A stretch of 8,051 nucleotides of DNA, from NCBI GenBank assembly GCA_938084085.1, contig CALKDV010000275.1:1-8051 (forward strand), read 5' to 3'. Shown here in pieces: positions 6,408 through 8,051 of the stretch. The notes beneath the pieces are model-generated. The model was not told the origin of the DNA. It did not search any database and saw nothing but the letters and a program-made list of their open reading frames with translations. Origin of the DNA: an uncultured Nannocystaceae bacterium. Its GTDB lineage: Bacteria > Myxococcota_A > Polyangia > Nannocystales > Nannocystaceae. Position 1 is the stretch's first letter, and every line of letters starts with the position of its first letter. Position numbers and translations under genes: made by a program.

Positions 6408-7082
6408 TCACGGGTGCTCTCCCGTGGTGGGGCCGGGTTCCCGTGACACGAGCCACCGCTCAAGCTCGCTCGCGTCGGACAGCACGCCGTCGACCTCAAG
6501 TCCGTCGGGGAAATCGCCCATGGTGGCTTCCGGGCCTGTCTTCACCGCCACAAAGGACAGCCCCGCGGCCTTGGCCGCCTCTTGATCTTCACGCCGGTCT
6601 CCGATGTAGAGCGCCGGCACGCGTCCACCCGCCGCCTGCCAGACCGGCTCGAAGCATCGTGGGTCAGGTTTGGCGTGGGGCTGATCTTCGACGGGAAAGA
6701 TCCCAGAGAAACAGTCAAGGGGGAGGGCAGCTTGGACCATCCGAAGCTGCAGACGCAGCCGCGAGCGCTTGGTGACGATCCAGAGCCGGTGCCCCGCGCT
6801 GTGGAGGCGCCGGAGCATCTCGGGGACGCCGGTAACGGAGGGATAGGGGATGTCATCCGCGACCTGCTCGAAGCGGTCGAAGAAGGGCTGGAGGTCGGCG
6901 CCGGGCCAAATACGCTCGAGCGTCGCGCGCCACGTGGGCCCATAGGTGACGAGGGTCTCGCGGCTAGGGATGGAGAGCCCCACGTCCTTCGCGATGGACT
7001 GATGCAGCTTGACGTAGCTCTCGAAGCTGTGGATCAGCGTGTCATCGAGATCAAAGATGAGATCGCGAGGGGCGTGGTTCAC
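6408..7082 (-). CDS. HAD-superfamily phosphatase (phosphoglycolate-phosphatase-like)
   Basis: A 224-aa haloacid-dehalogenase-fold hydrolase, probably a cytoplasmic phosphatase acting on a small phosphorylated metabolite; the substrate cannot be read from the sequence. All four HAD motifs are present: motif I DLDDTL (nucleophile Asp11, acid/base Asp13), motif II WIVTKRS (Thr104), motif III Lys138 in HAKPDP, and motif IV GDRRED (Asp162, Asp166). A helical C1-type cap lies between motifs I and II (about residues 17-90), as in the Gph/PpaX group. The GTG at 7082 is chosen because it begins two residues before HAPRDLIFDLDD, has GGAG 6 nt upstream, and forms a GTGA overlap with the stop of the preceding gene. 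An upstream ATG at 7250 would add 56 residues that are not protein-like. It probably belongs to the same operon as hutF; a link to histidine breakdown is not evident. Confidence 0.93.
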   Translation of the reverse strand: MNHAPRDLIFDLDDTLIHSFESYVKLHQSIAKDVGLSIPSRETLVTYGPTWRATLERIWPGADLQPFFDRFEQVADDIPYPSVTGVPEMLRRLHSAGHRLWIVTKRSRLRLQLRMVQAALPLDCFSGIFPVEDQPHAKPDPRCFEPVWQAAGGRVPALYIGDRREDQEAAKAAGLSFVAVKTGPEATMGDFPDGLEVDGVLSDASELERWLVSREPGPTTGEHP

Positions 7083-8051
7083 GAGGGCTCCGTGTCGCTG
7101 GGGGGGGAGGTCTTCGCAGGGGGAGGAGCGTCCACAAACATCTGCTGGTTGGGGAAATCGATGGTCCACGCGCGCTGACCAAAGGCGTCGAGTCCGAACA
7201 TACCGTCGATGCGGATTCCGTCGGGATTTGGCTGTTCTTGGAACCCCCATACAGCGCTCCCTGCGGGCAGCGGGGCGTCTCCGAGGCTAAAGGTGTTGAA
7301 TTTCACGAACGGCGCGCCCGGGCGATCACCGTAGAGGGTAGGGGCGCCCACCCCTGCGTGCTGATAGGCGTCGGCGGTGGCCGCGATGGCGGCGCCCCGC
7401 AGGCCCGAGTTGAACAGATACGCGCCGCGGGCACCGTTGAGCGTGCCGGGGAAGATCATGTTGCCGACGTCTTGAACGGCGAAGTCGACGGCCTCTCCCA
7501 TGCGGCGCGCGTCGAGGGCGGCGCGACACTTGCGGTCCCCGCGTATCAACTCCATGCGGTTCGCCGCGGGCTCCATATGCAAGAGCACCTGCTCAAACAC
7601 GCGGGGCCCGACGATCCCATCCACCTCTTGACCACCGATGGCCTGCTGCAAGACGGGGGACGGGTACAGATCCACGGGGACGTCGCGCAGCTTCAGCGCG
7701 CCGAGGGTGAGCTCTTCCACCTTGCCGTGACCGATGGAGAGTCCGCCCTCGCCGAGGGGGCTGCTCGCGTCCGTGGAGATCAGCATGCGGATGGCGGTCT
7801 GTTGATCGATGACCAAGCTGGCGACGGAGGAATCGAACAGCAAACGGACGGGGGTGTCGTCGATGACAGCATCCACGATCATCGCGCCGTTGTTGAGCAC
7901 GCCCTCAAACACGCTCACGCAGTCGTCGCCCTCCCAACGTTGGGACAGGCCAGTGGTGCCAAAGCTTGAGAAGCGGGCCGACAGGGCCTCGAGGCCGACC
8001 TTGCGGAAGCGGGCCGCGGAGGCCTTGAACCGGCGCTGCCGAATGTCGATC
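7079..8051 (-). CDS. Retropepsin-like (aspartyl protease fold) protein with two domains and altered catalytic motifs, N-terminus off window
   Basis: The frame is open to the window edge, so 323 C-terminal residues are seen (numbered from 8050). Domain 1 (about 45-170) has the retropepsin pattern: strands SVFEGVLNNGAMIVDAVID, the active-site-like loop LLFDSSVAS with Asp73, and the second conserved element VDGIVGPRVF (143-152). Domain 2 (about 190-307) repeats it with LFNSGLRGAAI (Asn214 where the catalytic Asp would be), then IDGMFGLDAFG (281-291) followed by a WTIDFPNQQMFV strand typical of this fold's end. Normal aspartyl proteases have D-[TS]-G at each catalytic loop; here the loops read D-S-S and N-S-G, so catalysis is doubtful. 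The last ~17 residues are Pro/Ser-rich. The first 44 visible residues (IDIRQRRFKASAARFRK and on) precede the domains; a signal peptide may lie off window. The stop overlaps the phosphatase start (GTGA). The fold was judged by eye. Confidence 0.85.
   Translation of the reverse strand, partial: IDIRQRRFKASAARFRKVGLEALSARFSSFGTTGLSQRWEGDDCVSVFEGVLNNGAMIVDAVIDDTPVRLLFDSSVASLVIDQQTAIRMLISTDASSPLGEGGLSIGHGKVEELTLGALKLRDVPVDLYPSPVLQQAIGGQEVDGIVGPRVFEQVLLHMEPAANRMELIRGDRKCRAALDARRMGEAVDFAVQDVGNMIFPGTLNGARGAYLFNSGLRGAAIAATADAYQHAGVGAPTLYGDRPGAPFVKFNTFSLGDAPLPAGSAVWGFQEQPNPDGIRIDGMFGLDAFGQRAWTIDFPNQQMFVDAPPPAKTSPPSDTEPS
7100..7107. repeat. G8 homopolymer tract near the 3' end of the protease-like gene
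   Basis: Eight G on the plus strand (C8 in the coding strand), in the Pro/Ser-rich tail codons, about 20 nt before the stop. A slip would alter only the last few residues, and might also change the overlap with the phosphatase start. Confidence 0.4.

Noticed and set aside
7083..7250. Upstream ATG (7250) for the HAD phosphatase
   Set aside because: The added 56 residues are Arg/Pro-rich shadow of the preceding gene; the GTG at 7082 has a ribosome binding site and a GTGA overlap.
7238..7969. 243-codon plus-strand frame
   Set aside because: It is antisense to the protease-like gene, whose two domain patterns are clearly on the minus strand.

Overview
The window is a compact, gene-dense stretch of high-GC bacterial chromosome (strong G/C bias at third codon positions). 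No gene gives a firm taxonomic marker. The mix of a bacterial AsnRS, a preQ0-pathway radical SAM enzyme, a HutF-type histidine-degradation enzyme, lipoproteins with Pro/Ala/Ser-rich linkers and several unrecognised proteins would suit a Myxococcota/deltaproteobacterial-type genome, but that is inference only.

Left part (1-1977): a divergent pair. Leftward is queE (7-carboxy-7-deazaguanine synthase, truncated by the window edge); rightward is asnS (asparaginyl-tRNA synthetase, complete, 463 aa). Only 52 bp separate the two start codons. The two may be linked in function, because queuosine, whose precursor pathway uses QueE, modifies the wobble base of tRNA-Asn, the substrate of AsnS.

Middle (1960-2940): about 430 bp with no convincing gene, then a rightward single-gene unit. 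It has a clear ribosome binding site and a 150-aa protein whose first ~50 residues resemble the N-terminal domain of IS1634/IS4-type transposases but which lacks the rest of a transposase. It ends in a strong intrinsic terminator.

Right part (2941-8051): five leftward genes packed as one probable operon. In transcription order they are a tandem retropepsin-like (aspartyl protease fold) protein with altered catalytic motifs, truncated at its N-terminus by the window edge; a HAD-superfamily phosphatase (GTGA overlap with the previous gene); HutF, formimidoylglutamate deiminase (5-nt gap); a predicted lipoprotein (10-nt overlap with hutF); and a 403-aa cytoplasmic protein of unknown function with two globular parts joined by a disordered linker (46-nt gap). 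HutF is the only member with a clear pathway, and no other histidine-utilisation gene is visible. Three genes of this cluster carry C8-C9 runs in their coding strand.

The least explained items are the aspartyl-protease-like protein with D-S-S and N-S-G in place of two D-T-G motifs, the stand-alone transposase-N-domain-like protein, and the 403-aa protein.
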